From contig JACGCK010000002.1 of assembly GCA_014925825.1 (NCBI GenBank), forward strand, positions 186,001-250,000: a stretch of DNA of 64,000 bases. Direction: 5' to 3'. Of the stretch, positions 12,348 through 24,908 are shown piece after piece. Position numbers and translations under genes: made by a program. The first letter of the stretch is position 1; the number at the start of each line of letters is the position of its first letter. The notes beneath the pieces were generated by a model, which saw nothing but the letters and a program-made list of their open reading frames with translations, did not search any database and had not been told where the DNA came from. Source of the DNA: Pholiota molesta. Lineage: Eukaryota > Basidiomycota > Agaricomycetes > Agaricales > Strophariaceae.

Positions 12348-14971
12348 ATGGGCTTTTGTCGCCATTGCGGAAACATTGTATCCGGTCCCCGTTGTGTATG
12401 TGGGGGTCCACCTGTAGGTATGTTCGACCACCTTACCCACCTTAGCGTTATAGGGATCGTGCTTGATTATCTGTTCGTGCATAGCCCTGCAGTCTCGTTT
12501 AACCGTTTTGAAAATCCTGGGAGTCAAGATAAATGGTCCAAAACCTATATGGCTTCCGAACGTTCTACTACTATGGCGCCTGTGCTGAATGAGCCTGAAC
12601 GAATTTCTCCTGTCAAAGGACTCGCGATCGACTCAAGTCCTACTAGTGTGGCACCTTCTCCAAGACGCTTTCCCCGTCCGAAATCGATGTTTGTGGCACC
12701 TACGACTTCTCTTAACAGTGGAATAGCAGATCATATCGTTCATGCAACATCTCAGTCAATGCGCCCTCCGTCCCCACTCAAAATATCAACTACTATGTCA
12801 GACGCAGAAAATGATATCTTGCCTTCATTTCTACCCCACGAACCTTCTCTTTCCAAAGTTTATGGGTCAGTGTTGCAGCCAAAAGATACCCTGACTATGC
12901 ATTCTTGCGCCATCTGTGAGGTCGTATTCCCTCCTGATGCTACTATATACCCCAATCCCTCCTCTCAGTCAGATATGCCTTCGTTTCTCTGTCGACCCTG
13001 TTTCACAACCAATGGAGGCTCCAAAGGAACTTGTCCGGCGTGTTCAAGGCCTGTGCTTGCGCTGAAGGCTGAAGGGGCTTTCATTCATTCCGGAGGTAGC
13101 TATTGGCATAAGCGATGTTATAACTGCGCTGGTTGTTTCAAAAACATTGGCGACGCTCCCATGGTTGATCTACTAGGTCGCCCTTCCTGCGTCGATTGTT
13201 TTGACAATTGCCTCAAGCGTGACCATCCGGCGACTCCAAAGAAGAGCAGAGCTTCTAGCAATAATAACAGCCCGAGTTTCAGCAACCCTGGTGGACTAAA
13301 CACAAGCTATGGACCTGGGAGGAAAAGCAGGGAAAGTAGTCCAGCCCTTGAGGAACTTGAACAGCGGCTGGGACTTGGAAAATCGAGAGAGAGCAGTCCC
13401 GCCGTTATCGATACCAGCCGTTCCCCATTACCTAGGAAGCTGGCCAGGTTGTCTAACTCCCAGTTAGATTCTTCATCGGATAAGGACACGTTGCGTTCTC
13501 AACGAACCAAATCCGGATCACAGGACATCTTCGACGAAGCCTCATCCATTCGTATGCATAATGCTCAGAACACTTTTACTAAACACTTGCTATCTGAGTG
13601 TCCAATTCGATCCGATCCCTGTCTCGAAAAAAATTCCTCGAAGACATTATCAACATCCACTGGAACAACCTCTCTCCAAAGTAGGAGCGACGATCATCTT
13701 CTGTCACATTCCTCCTCATCTCCGCGCAATTACTCTTCGGTCATGGCCGAATCTTCGAAATCACAGAATAATCTTTTTGATTCCTCAATCAGCACAGACA
13801 TAGTCAATACGTCATCTGATTCTTTTACGACGTCCCCCCTCTGTGATAAGTGTGGACAAACCATCCTTCGCACTCGGGAAGGGGGTCAATTTGTAACAAT
13901 TCCTGGAGCCGACGAAAACAGCGTCCCTAAAGTTTACCATTCAGACTGTTTCACATGTGCAATTTGTGACAAAGCTTTTAATGATTCCAGAAAAGGGCCG
14001 GCCTCTTTTATTGCCTCTCGTGTTGGACCATGTCATACGCAGGTACGGTACTTAATATTCCTCTTTAGCACGCTAATCATGTCCTATTTCAGTGTATACC
14101 CCCAGAACCGCTCATCATCCAGAGACAATCCAGCTCCAAAGGACTACCGGAATGGGCTCCTACCATTCCTCGAGATTTACCCACCTGGACCTCTAGCAAG
14201 CCAAATACGACAATGCTGCCTCCTCCTTTACCGTTAGACAAATCCCAGGCACCTCTTTCTTCCCCTCATTCCCACCCAAAACCAGCGTTTCCTCGTTTTG
14301 GTGGTCAAACTTCCTGCCCAGGGTGTCATAAGTCCGTTTCTTTAATGGAGCGCGGCGTTGTTCCAGGTCCTCAAGGATCCAAGTGGCATGCGTCATGCCT
14401 GGTATGTGGAGGCAAGAAGGAAATAACGCGGACTGCGTTATTAGGGAGAGCGTCTAGAGATGAAAAGAAGGGAGAACCAGGATGCGGTAAAAAGCTGGAT
14501 AGTGGAGCAAAGATCGATGGCGAGGGTGGCGTTTGGTGTCGAGAATGCTTGGTGAGCACTATCTGTGCGCCATTTTACCCTCTGAATTTATATTTCTTTT
14601 CCCAGCTATTGCTCGGGGTCGGAGGTTCACCGCAGACTTCACCACTCAAACCACCACTATCTCCTCTGGTAGGCGTTCAAGGGAAAATCATTCCCCAATT
14701 TACGGGCACGGCCACTCTTGCCAGGCAATTCACAGGACTCGCAGGCAATGACACAATCCTGAGGCAACTCACTGGAGGCGGGCTGAGTCCTACTCGAAGT
14801 ATCAGCCCAACAAAACAACTAGGATTAATTGGTAGTGGAGGAATGCGACCTCGCCCAAAGAGCGTGATCGGACATGTGAGGAATACAAAAAGCGTGGACT
14901 CAGGACGAGGAATGTATCTTGTTCGCCAGATGACGGGAACAGCTCCCAGTGAAAGTTGGGGAGAAAGATAG
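12348..14971 (+). CDS. LIM-domain protein (paxillin-like) with three LIM modules
   Basis: Zinc-binding adaptor, 814 residues from four exons (12348-12417, 12493-14042, 14093-14551, 14606-14971). The start MGFCRHCGNIVSGPRC is chosen because it is a compact Cys pair often seen at the head of such fungal proteins; the first intron is a multiple of three, so a read-through is also open. After a disordered Ser/Pro stretch comes LIM 1 (CPACSRPV ... WHKRCYNCAGC ... CVDC), preceded by an extra CAIC/CRPC zinc-like pair. A long Ser-rich linker leads to LIM 2 (CDKCGQTI ... YHSDCFTCAIC) and then LIM 3 (CPGCHKSV ... WHASCLVCGG ... CREC) with an insertion. The tail has two near-identical RQFTG / RQLTG motifs. 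Fungal paxillin-like proteins act at sites of polarised growth and cytokinesis; that role is inferred from the family. Confidence 0.85.
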
Positions 14972-15644
14972 GGTTCTAGGATCTACTTGATAACCGTCTG
15001 TCTTGCCTAGTTACAGCTCCTGTATAACTTTGGACTCTTGTATATACATATGCTCATGGACATTTTCTCAGACTCTCCCTGGCAGTTATCCAACTTCTAA
15101 CTTCTGAAGTTACTCACATATGTAGCCAATGTTTCTCCGTTCTGTTCCTGAGACGGCGGCCCGATCGGGCAAGTCGGTAGCCATGTGTTGAACGTTGATG
15201 ACTTGATGTGCGTCGCCAACTTCCTCTCTCGCAACCAATACAACAGAGTACAACCCGCATATCGTTGCCATCCATTCTGTTTTCTAAGAAATGACGAAAT
15301 GGACCCGGTTTAGCCAAGTGCAAGTTCGCACAGTTGCACTTTCTTCCTATCGCCTCTCATCCAACTGGGTTGGATAGCTCGCTGGTTATCACATCTCTTT
15401 ACTGGCTGAAGTTTAGAGTGATGTCAAGCTGTTTTATATTCATTATCTCCTTCTTTTGACTATTATCAGAGTCCACCACTTCGCTAGTCCTTTTTTGTCG
15501 ACTGCGATTGCACTTTGTGGCTTTTCTCCCAGTCCTGGCGATTGCTTTCCTAATTTTGACTTCCGTCTACCGAACCTCTGAATTCGGGACTAGAGGTCGA
15601 ACGTCGAACTTATTGTACACCTTCTCAGCGTTCCTTCATCTCAA
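14972..15644. promoter_or_regulatory. Intergenic / upstream region
   Basis: 673 bases between two genes on the same strand. The last 200 bases are pyrimidine-rich (TTCTTTTGAC, CTTTTCTCCC), as in fungal promoters. No further gene was found. Confidence 0.4.
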
Positions 15645-18133
15645 ATGAGCACCGCGGCTATGCTCTTGCCTACCACGGTTGCTTTGGGCGCCGAAAGTGC
15701 TGTGCGTATATCCCTCATATTGAATCAGTCGTGCCATATTCAGTATTTGACTCCTAGATCGACGCTATCCTGAGCGATATACCTCTCTTTTGTGAAGGTA
15801 TCATGGGCATCGGGGTCTTCACTTATCTTTTCATAACAAAACAAGTCAAAATGTACGTCTCATTTTACTTTTTCTGGACCCTCAAGCCGACCCTTTTCAC
15901 GCAAACAAAGACTATCAATATTTCTTTATGGGTCGTCTTTTCTGGCATTTGCGGCTGCCACCTTGGACCTAGGCCAAGTTATTATTCGAGGCCCTCAGAA
16001 TTCGTCAAAAGTCACAATTAGCCTTGACACCATCTCTGGATTCATTTATGCTCGCGAGGTGCTTCTATCTATTTCCATTCTTTCCCTGGACCTATTCTTT
16101 TGGCACTTCGTTGCACGTTGTCCAAGAGGGGAGCGCACCGATAGATTAAATGAACTTGCGACAAATAGCAAGTCTCGACTTCCAAGTATGCATAGCGCAA
16201 GCTGGAATCGGTGGGGGATAGTCGGCACAGCGCTCAAGTATGGTTCTCTGGCCGCGTTGCTTTCTGTCCCGCTTCTTTCTCTGCTATGGCGGTTAATGCC
16301 TGGTCAACGCAAATATGCATCTATATATGTCGTCGAGGCCACTATTCAAACGTCACTCATGGCCATCTTCTTTCTCAAACTTTTGCTCAACGTCTCTATC
16401 TCTCCTCTGGACAACAGTTGGTATGCCCTTCGGGCATATATTGTTCCAATCGCTTCACTATTAATCGGTCTCGCCCTTGGGATAGGTAATCTTGTTCTTT
16501 GTAAGTGACATTTCACAACATCATCTTACCTGATGTTTTATCCAACATTCAGTTGCTTTCACAGAAACGGTTTTAGGGAGATTCCTTCACGCTGTTGAAA
16601 TCTATCTCCTCATTGTTCATAACCTCTTCACCACTTTCCAAGATGCTCGAAAGCGTGTTGACGTACAGAATGGCATGGCGTCCACCGTAGCTCCTCCAGA
16701 AAAGTCAAATTACGACAACATTTTACCGTTGGCGTACTCTGGCAAGGCTTCTCCCTTGGACATCTCTCCCCTGGGCCTTTCGAGACATACTGGAGGCACT
16801 CTCCGGCAGTCAAATCTATCTTGGTTTCTACCACCACGTAGAGCGCCTAGTCCGCCGGAGACTCAAACACAGAAACATCAAGCCGAAATGATTTCAACTG
16901 CCAAGGAAGCGACGCAAACGGTTTCTCGTTCGGATCTCGATAATTTTCTAGACATGCCATCTCCAACAGTTGAAGGCTCGATGCGAAGATCGATAGAGCA
17001 ATCGCAAAGGGACAGCGAACGCCCAACTACCACGATGTCATTATCTTATTATGCAATGGATTACGGACCCACTGCAGCCGAAAAAGGCGATGTCTCTCAG
17101 TCATCGAACCCGAGCAACCCATCTATTGCTCACTTTAAAGCAGAGGACAAACGCGAAGCTATAGATTTGGATTCTCGGCCCTCTTCTCTAGATGAAATCC
17201 TGCGTCAACAAAGCGAACTTGATAAGAGTATTGCTGCTCTACGATTGGCTTCTATGTCCATACCAAACGACACCCCGTTCGATATACCAGCATTTGATCC
17301 TGCAGCATCCACGACGAGTTCGAAATCTGCCGTCTTGGATCAGTCAAGAAGTGCTGTAATCAAATCAAAGACGGAGTCCTTGTCAAATCGCAGCGACTTT
17401 TCTCTTTCTGTCTTCCCAGTTCCTCCGATAAGAAACAGCCGAATTTCGATTGAACATTTATCTGAAGCCGAAGGTCAAGGGAACGAGTCAAGGAAAGGAA
17501 GAGAGATGGCCGAACGTCCCATATCTTTAACTATTGACACGGAAGACCCGCAATTCCCCATTGAGCCTCAGGCCGATTCTCTGGCGGTGCAATACGATGT
17601 AACTTCGTTCATCGGAGGTGAGTCAACTGCCAGTGCATTACTCATAAATTGAAGTCCTATCAAATAATCTCCATTTAGATTTGAGCGAGCCTTCACGATC
17701 TTCACAAGTCGTCGTGTTGTCAGAAGACTTGAGTGCAGATCTGGAAGACTCCCTGACAATTTCTAGCGGTCGAGTTAGTCCCGCAAGCGGATTGCGGCCA
17801 ATGATACTGGCTTCTATGATATTGGCTACACCCTCATCTCCTAGTACTAACCTTATCAAATACAACTTCGAGGAAAGGACGTCTCTAAATTCCGGTGTGG
17901 GGCTTCCTTTGAGGCCACTCCTTCTTGGCAATCCATCCGCGCAAGCGATGTCCCAGCGAGTGCCTTTTTCCAAGGTTCCTCTGGCTCAACGAAGGCAGAG
18001 AGGCGGGACGATAAGTTCAAATACGCGGCCTACAATTAGCAGTCCAAGACCGACGCAAGACAAAAGCGATGGCCTTCCAGGAGCTTTTGAGCGACCACGA
18101 CCACCGCCTCCACGATTGAACAATGAAGCGTAG
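15645..18133 (+). CDS. Multi-pass membrane protein with long cytoplasmic tail, unknown function
   Basis: 753 residues from five exons (15645-15701, 15758-15852, 15911-16500, 16553-17617, 17679-18133), all in frame. The first 320 residues hold about seven hydrophobic segments, for example IMGIGVFTYLFI, ILSIFLYGSSFLAFAAA, VLLSISILSLDLFFW, LKYGSLAALLSVPLLSLL, SLMAIFFLKLLLNV and YIVPIASLLIGLALGIGNLV. The remaining 430 residues are hydrophilic, Ser/Pro-rich and probably disordered, with many possible phosphorylation sites, ending PRPPPPRLNNEA. Layout (seven helices plus long tail) is that of fungal receptor-like or orphan membrane proteins, but I recognise no signature motif and do not assign a ligand or G-protein link. 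A second membrane protein of similar style lies at 28-30 kb. Confidence 0.75.
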
Positions 18134-18274
18134 TTCCTAATCCTTACCCGAATTTTATTCGATTTTCATACCATTTTCTGTGAAGTTGATCGTTTTCCTT
18201 ACATAATGGCTATTTTTGTACATGGTACTTGACGTCACAGCATCACTGCTTGTGGCTTTCTTTCTCCCTCCACC

Positions 18275-19110
18275 ATGTCCCAATTCCCAGACTATTACAA
18301 GCTTTTAAACATTTCAAAGACTTCGAGCCAGGATGAAGTCCGACAGGCATATAGGAAAGAATCTTTGAAGCACGTACCTTTGCAAGTTACGCCTTGCTTG
18401 ATCAACCTCTTATATACACAGTCTACAGAACACACCCCGACCGATTAGTGAATGCCTCGCAGGCCGAAACCAAACAGGCTACCGAACGCTTCCAAGCAAG
18501 TATCAATTATCTCCGTGCGCTACCATAAATTTACACAGTATGCATAATAGGCCGTAGCGGATGCATATTATGTGCTCTCGGATACCAAACGGCGCCAAGA
18601 ATATGACGTTTTGTATCGAACTCGAACTGATAGAACAACCGATCCTGGTTCTTCTTCAGGTTTCTTCTCTGGAATGTTTGGATCTAGTGGAACAAATCAA
18701 TCTGGTACACGACAACCTGATGCGGAGGGTGTCTTCACAGATGTGTTTGAAGAGGTTTGTCTTTGCAGTTTCATGTTTTGAAATAGTAATTGAGTTCTCC
18801 CAGCTGCTACGCCCAGAAGTCGAACGACGGGTACCCTGGTGGAGCTGGATAGGTGCCATATCTGGTGGTGGAATAGGATTCATTGTTGCGAACCTTCCGG
18901 GGCTCTTATTGGGTGCTGCTGCTGGCAATCGCTTGGGAGCTGTTAGAGATGCTAAGGGCAAATCGGTCGCCGCTGTCTTCAACGACTTGGGGGGACAGCA
19001 AAAGGCAGAGGTGAAAATTATGGTCTATTCAAGTCAATTGTTACTTAAACATAACTCATCGATAGATTCTTCGCGCCCTTGCAATGAAAGTTTTGGGTTC
19101 TGCACTGTAG
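18275..19110 (+). CDS. J-domain (DnaJ/Hsp40-type) co-chaperone with glycine-rich membrane-like segment
   Basis: 209 residues. The J domain starts at once: DYYKLLNISKTSSQDEVRQA, then THPDR containing the HPD motif that stimulates Hsp70, then AVADAYYVLSD. A Gly/Ser linker is followed by WSWIGAISGGGIGFIVANLP and GLLLGAAAGNRLGAV, a glycine-zipper-like hydrophobic hairpin that could sit in a membrane. Exons 18275-18381, 18429-18495, 18551-18754, 18804-19010 and 19066-19110 total exactly 210 codons. The first two introns keep the frame and the family sequence only if they begin with GC (GCAAGT in both), as GC-AG introns. For the second, an alternative GT-AG pair (donor 18500, acceptor ending 18558) is possible and would give QATDAYY. 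Substrate and partner are unknown. Confidence 0.83.
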
Positions 19111-20059
19111 CACCATTATGGCGCGCTTTCTATTGGACGGTTATACCTTTCTCATGATTGCATATCAATCATGCCATTGCACTTACGAATATCTTTGGAA
19201 CTGTATAATCAGTTGTGTTTTTTGTATAATACGTACGAACTGAAGAACCACATGTAAATAATTAACTATTACCTAGACATGTCTTTGTGCAATTGGTTGA
19301 CCAACAGGAAAAAAAATTCGGGATTATGTTTAAGGCCCTGCGGTAATGTACTCTATAGTATCAGTAGGGAGAAAAAGTTGAGACCAATCCTTCCAAGAAA
19401 GTCTACCAGATAAGTGATGATATAAACTCGGTTGTAGTGAAAGAACCGTAGTGAAAGAACCGAATGTTGATTTCTCTCAAAGCCGTGTAGGTGATGAGGC
19501 CCAGCTTTTTATGAATGACGATATAACGATGTACACTGCTGACGCGACCATTTCAATGGGTCAATCTTGTATACACGGGACGATGTCGTTTGTTTGAACA
19601 AAAACTACGAAATGTTACGATTACTGCACTGGAACAGTGGATCTAATAATGAATCCAGGCCTAGATTTTCAGGCCTAGCGGGGAATTGATCTAGAAGCGA
19701 ATCTGTGAGAAGCGGCGAGCGATACTATCTCTGGAGGAAACTAACCATTGAATGAGGCAAGTGAAGCAGGAAAGTGCTGGAATTGTAGTTATATGGACCG
19801 GTTTGAATATTGATGACAAGTAGATTTGAAAGCAATCACAGTTGTACAGATGATTTTTGTTAGGTGATGTGTGATATGAAGAAAGTTGAAGCAGAGAGAC
19901 AATAATACAGGTAGGAGCTATGTTTGTCCAATCAATATTATGGTCCTAAAAAGGTGGAAAGACTTGGCCATGATAGTTGTTTACTTTTTTTTATCTGCAA
20001 GCAATTGCTATGACGCAAAATTGTGTTCTGTAATCAATAGGAAAGAAAATGAGGACAGC
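19111..20059. other. Long convergent intergenic region
   Basis: 949 bases between convergent stop codons. AT-rich, with small direct repeats (see 19434-19461, and CAGGCCTAG twice near 19655-19680). No supported coding region, RNA gene or transposon remnant; the short open frames lack any family signal. Confidence 0.5.
19434..19461. repeat. Perfect 2 x 14-base tandem repeat
   Basis: The unit GTAGTGAAAGAACC occurs twice head to tail in the intergenic stretch. No known function. Confidence 0.9.
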
Positions 20060-21241
20060 TTAATGCCATAGATCGCCGCTGTCGTAGCTTTCGGCTTGAA
20101 ATATTTCCTGGTATTGACGCACTGAAGAATAGTCGCTGATGCTTCCAGCTCCATTGGCAAAGGCGAGGTTTAAAGCAGCAATAGCCTTCTCTGAAGCAGT
20201 CGATGGGTTCGACGGCGGTCCCCCCAAGGGGTAAGGTTCGGCAATAGTCGACAAGGAAAGAGGGAGTGAAATAAGGGACGAGCAAGGCGATTCAACTGGA
20301 GAATGTGATAGTGAAGGAACCGATCCTTGTGATGACTCAATGGGGGAGACTGAAAATAGTTCTGCGTCCTCGGCAGCTTGAACAGATTCATCCTCTAATT
20401 CTAAGGTTGGAGAACTGGTGGTATAACGGGTATCTGGTGATGAAGAAGGGATACGATTTCGCACATGCTTGGTGGGCCATTCGATGTGACGAATATCCAT
20501 GTCCATATTGTCAAGCGAGGCTGATCGTTTTCCAAGAAAAGTTCCTCTTAGGATATGATTTGCGGATTCTGAGGAACAAATCAATATGTCCTCGTCTTCA
20601 GACAGGTCGGAGATGTCCACGAGTGTTTTTTTCTTGCGGGCGTATGACCTTTTGCGACCTCTTTTTTCTGCCTCTTTGGCTTTATGGTGTGTTTGGTGCC
20701 TCGAGCGTGAACGCTCATAGTCGCGCATGCGACGGACAAGACCCTCACCGTTGTCGGCGATACTTTGGCGAAGCTCCCAGAATGCAGATGAACGCAGACG
20801 CACGAGATCCGGAAGATAACTATGCTGGCATTCATGTGCTGACTTGGCATCGGATGTCGCATTGTGTCGGCGAGCTTTTCCTGCGGAACTGCTGGTTCTC
20901 GAAAAAAGATTAAATTGGGCAGAGGTCGTGGCGAAGTTGGATTCTTGTCGATTGTCGCATTGCGATTGGCCAAAACGCCTTTCAGGAGTGGATGGTGACT
21001 TTGAAGTAGCGTAGGTTAGTAAAATACTGCACAGCGACTATCAGCGAGGGGATTTGATGCTCACTAAGTTATCCCGACGCCGTCTTTTCCCTTGGCGCCA
21101 TGAATCAGTGTCAAAACTGCTGGAAGAATTATTGACAAGCAGATGAGGGCCGCGTTTCAAGGACGCGTTCGAGTTGATTTCGGCTGGCCGAGGATAGGAA
21201 GTAGATGTAGCGGATGCTGGGTGAGATCTTGACCGGAACAT
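20060..21241 (-). CDS. Unknown protein with basic nuclear-type segment
   Basis: 371 residues from two exons (21241-21065 and 20998-20060). Not recognised. The N terminus is Ser/Arg-rich (MFRSRSHPASATSTSYPRP), followed by QGKRRRRDN. A central conserved-looking segment, LPDLVRLRSSAFWELRQSIA then NGEGLVRRMRDYERSR, contains predicted helix and leads into RGRKRSYARKKKT, a strong candidate nuclear localisation signal. An acidic DLSEDED run and a Ser/Pro-rich C terminus follow, ending SGDLWH. The composition suggests a nuclear regulatory protein; nothing in the sequence gives a specific function. Confidence 0.65.
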
Positions 21242-21550
21242 GGAAGAAGGAAGGCAGACCCGAAGTTGATCTAAGTACGCATTCCGTATACATACAATTT
21301 ATTTATCATGTGACATGACGAAGTTACCTCTATACTATTACTAGTACTAGTAGTAACTGAATGACACATCTCACTAGATCTAGAAACTGGTAGTCTAACG
21401 TTACTTTAATACTTGCACCATATCTTGCGAAATCATTGCTTTCAAGTATTCGCGCCACAAACGTAGAGCAGCCCAGAATAACTGAGATCACGATAGTAAA
21501 CCAAACGGCGGTCATGATGTCTGACTTCAACTTCGCTAGCGTTCACTTCC

Positions 21551-24500
21551 TTAATAAATCAAGAACTCGTTAGAATTGGTGGAAAGCAATTGGCAGGCTT
21601 TGTCGCGCATACTGAGCTTCGTCCATAAATATCCTTCATTCCGATGGATATCTTCCATGGCGCAGGTTAGCATGCCGATTATCAATCCGCCTTTGAACAA
21701 GGCCCGCAATGTTACTGACCTCTGTGAGCAAGCTTTCTCCGGCGCATGCCAATCTCCTTTTGAGGGCCATGAAATAAGACTCAGTGGCAGCTCCGTTATT
21801 CAGCAATTTTGCCAGAAGTATCTCCATGCTGGAGGTCCATGGAGATGAAAGCATCATCTGCCCTATTGTGATCGTGTCAGAACAACTGTATAAATCATCC
21901 CATGCAGCATCATCGGTTTACGATTTGAAGTACCAGACCCACGCACTAGTTTTTCTAGGCCAAAGCAAAGAGGAGTAGAGGTGACTAGGGCAAGTGTTTC
22001 TTCTTCTTCTAAGACTTCTCGATTGAGAATCATGATCATCACGGAGACTATGTAGTCCCAAGCTTCATAGCACAGAAGGGGGCTGAATACTCGACCAGGT
22101 TGCAGAATATACTGAGCAAAGATTCCTTGAAATTATAAGATTAATGATATCCAAAAACAGAGACCAATATGTTACCGGCAGTTATCAAATGGCGAGCTTC
22201 GTGAGGAGCGGCAAGGACCCAGACGTCTTCGTCGAATCGACCCGAATGTGCATGTTGGGTAACACAAAGAACCATTAGAATAGAATTGCGGAGATTTGCA
22301 GCCACCGGGGAACCCTCATCTTGAGAATTCAATATCTTGATAAGTGCGTCAACAAAGGATGATGCGATTTCCTGGACCGCTGTTTCTTTAATTCGCTTGC
22401 CGATAACATGATAATTAAGAATTCGGTCAAGCCTTAGCGTTCAAAATTTGTTGTTCAAGCTTCTCGCTAATTTTAGAACTCCCGAGTGTTCTGTAAGAGA
22501 AATGGAGCCAATGTCAAGTAGCACTAGCATGCTGCATACCTAATGCAAGCTCTAGTGGCTACATCATTGTCAATAGGCGCTGTGCCAGGAAAACAATTGC
22601 GAGTCGAACCTTTCCCTAATCGAGATAAAATTTGATGAGTTTGGTCTTTGACGAGGCTTTGGGTGCATAAAGCGATACATTCGGAAGGAACAAGTGTTAA
22701 TGATTCGGCGATTAAACTCTTGACTAGCAAGGTCGGGAGTTTGTCAATGCCAATTGAAAGAATTGGTTAAACACAATTACCAAATAGATCCTCGGAGGAT
22801 GTCCCTAGAAGAGTATAAGTGATAATCATTAATTTTGCGTATTCTGGAGTTCGAGCTTCGATCGCGTAGTCATTTCGTAAGGCATTCGATTCCAAGAATT
22901 GGATGATAGCCCAACAGAGCTTGCTAAGCATGCTCAAAAGCACTGGATAAAGAGTATCCCTGTCGTCTCCTTCGTTACCTAAAGTCTGTACAGTATTTTG
23001 AAGAATTTGCTAGAGATTTTTTCAAACAAATTCTAAATTTCTCTAGGCAGATATAAGCTTTGAAAGACTTACCAGAATCATCGAGCTCGCTGCTTTTATA
23101 TCTGCAAACAACGATGTCCTAAAGTTGCTGATGACGCTGTTCTTGCTGTGTAGGTGTTCCAGGTTGGTAATTAGGGGCTCATTTAGGTGATAAAGCCAAG
23201 TTGCAGTCTTAGATTAGATATTTGAATGTTATGGACGCCGAATCGAATATCGTAAACATCACTTACCAGACAAGGAAGATATTCTGTGTTTGCAATGCGT
23301 TGATCATCCCATGTGGTCCAACTCCAAGGAACAACGTTTCCCCATCGTAAGAGAATGGTTTGAGGAGCATCCAGATGTTCCACGGGCATGAAGGAATCAG
23401 TTGGCTGGGCCATAACTAGTTGTAGGAGATAGAGCATATGCCTGAACCCTTCTGGTCGTAATTTTGGTGAATGGAACGTTTCGTGAGATTCTGTGGTTTT
23501 GTAGTCCAGCATCTGATATTAAGAAGGAGAGCAGTTAGCTTGAAAGAGAGGGAAGAGAGTGAAGCCTACTGAAAATAGAACAATCAGCATGGCTGCCATT
23601 ACTCGTTGAGGAAGAGGGTCAATGACTTTCGACGGGGAATGCATTTGTAGAGACATATGGCTAGTAGCAAAATATAATGATGCCAGAATATCGGTGCGCT
23701 CGGGACTATGGAGACATAAGCATTTGTAATTTACCAATAGAGATCTGAAGCTCACCCGACATTCGGCCAAGAATCAACGTTGACGCGCTTTAATTGAGGT
23801 TGGATCACGTACGCTGCAAACAAGAGGGAGGTTGCAATACGTTTGGTGGCTGGAGAAAAATCTGCGGAACCGATGACTATGTGGATATCAGCCCACTTTT
23901 CTGCACATTGACTCCGAATTAACATCAGAGAACTGAGAGAAGAGGATTGTGTCATGCCTGGTAGCTGTATAGTAGCGCGAAGAATGTCATCTCGTTTTTG
24001 AGATTGAATGCTTTGGGCAATGCCGGTATTTTCGTAGTCGGGAAGATATGGCCCCGGAGCAAGCGTTAGAATAACTGGATGCAATCTTGCTAACAATTCG
24101 TCTACCCAAGTAAGAATCATTGTCGCCCGGTGCACGCCTGGTGCGCATATAGCAAGATCTCGAAATATTTTTCGGTACAAATATAATCGATCAAGGAAGG
24201 TGATATCAACTGGAAAATGAATAAGTTTGGGTTTTTGTGTTTGCAAATTCAATGAATCAATATTAGAATCCAACTTACTAAGGGCAACAACCGTCATGAG
24301 CACACTATATACATCTTTTCCAAGGAACAAGTCTGGAATATGGGTGACAAAGGATATAAGAGTATCAGCGGAGCGTTGCAGTTCGTCGAGAAGCTGGGCG
24401 GCCTTGAGATAGTCAGTTTTGCAGTGATAGATAGGTGTTCAAACACCACGGAATAGACATCACCTTAAAATCAGAATCTAAGTCTTGATTAGAAAGTTTC

Positions 24501-24665
24501 AGAATTTCTCGCATAACATCGTCCAGGTCAATGAGCGGAATAGCGAGAGATATATCAGGAGGGAATGCTGAGAGGGTTGGGTGTGGGGTGCCAATATCGT
24601 TCACGTCGATTAACGACGTCACAGAAACGTCGGAATCGGATTCTGTTTCGCTACTGAAGTCCATT
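21551..24665 (-). CDS. Large multi-exon protein of unknown function, mostly helical
   Basis: Starts at MDFSSETESDSDVSVTSLID, an acidic Ser/Asp-rich N terminus. Exons join in frame through DSDFK | AAQLLDELQRSADTLISF, NVG | PERTDILASLYFATSH, VLFS | MLDY and LPCL | TATWLYHLNEPLITNL. The body is rich in Leu and predicted helices (for example LDRLYLYRKIFRDLAI, AATKRIATSLLFAAYV-type stretches), as in helical-repeat scaffold proteins. Many short exons lie between 23.2 and 21.5 kb and are only partly resolved. The likely C terminus is NEGYLWTKLSMRDKACQLLS ... FLIY, stop at 21551-21553; the acceptor of that last exon is uncertain. I recognise no family and give no function. Confidence 0.55.
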
Positions 24666-24908
24666 CGAACAGGGGGAGGCTGTCGAGAAATAGAGGATGA
24701 ATTTGGACACGGGCAGAACAAAAGGATCCCTATCAAGGATGACCCAGAAAAGGCTGTGGAGTTAAGAGCATCATCCTACTTCGATCTGTTAATTTATTGC
24801 ATGCCATGTCAAGCCACGCGGTAATGCCTTTCTAGGAAAAATCGAGTTCGACGGCTGAGCTCTAAGGGATCTGGAATTGGTTGTACACACTACTCTATTC
24901 TCTTTTAT

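Noticed and set aside
21330..21515. Small minus-strand open frame with one hydrophobic helix between two genes
   Set aside because: It resembles a tiny membrane protein by composition, but I could match no family (V-ATPase subunit e and kish-type proteins were considered) and the codons at its end look like AT-rich spacer.
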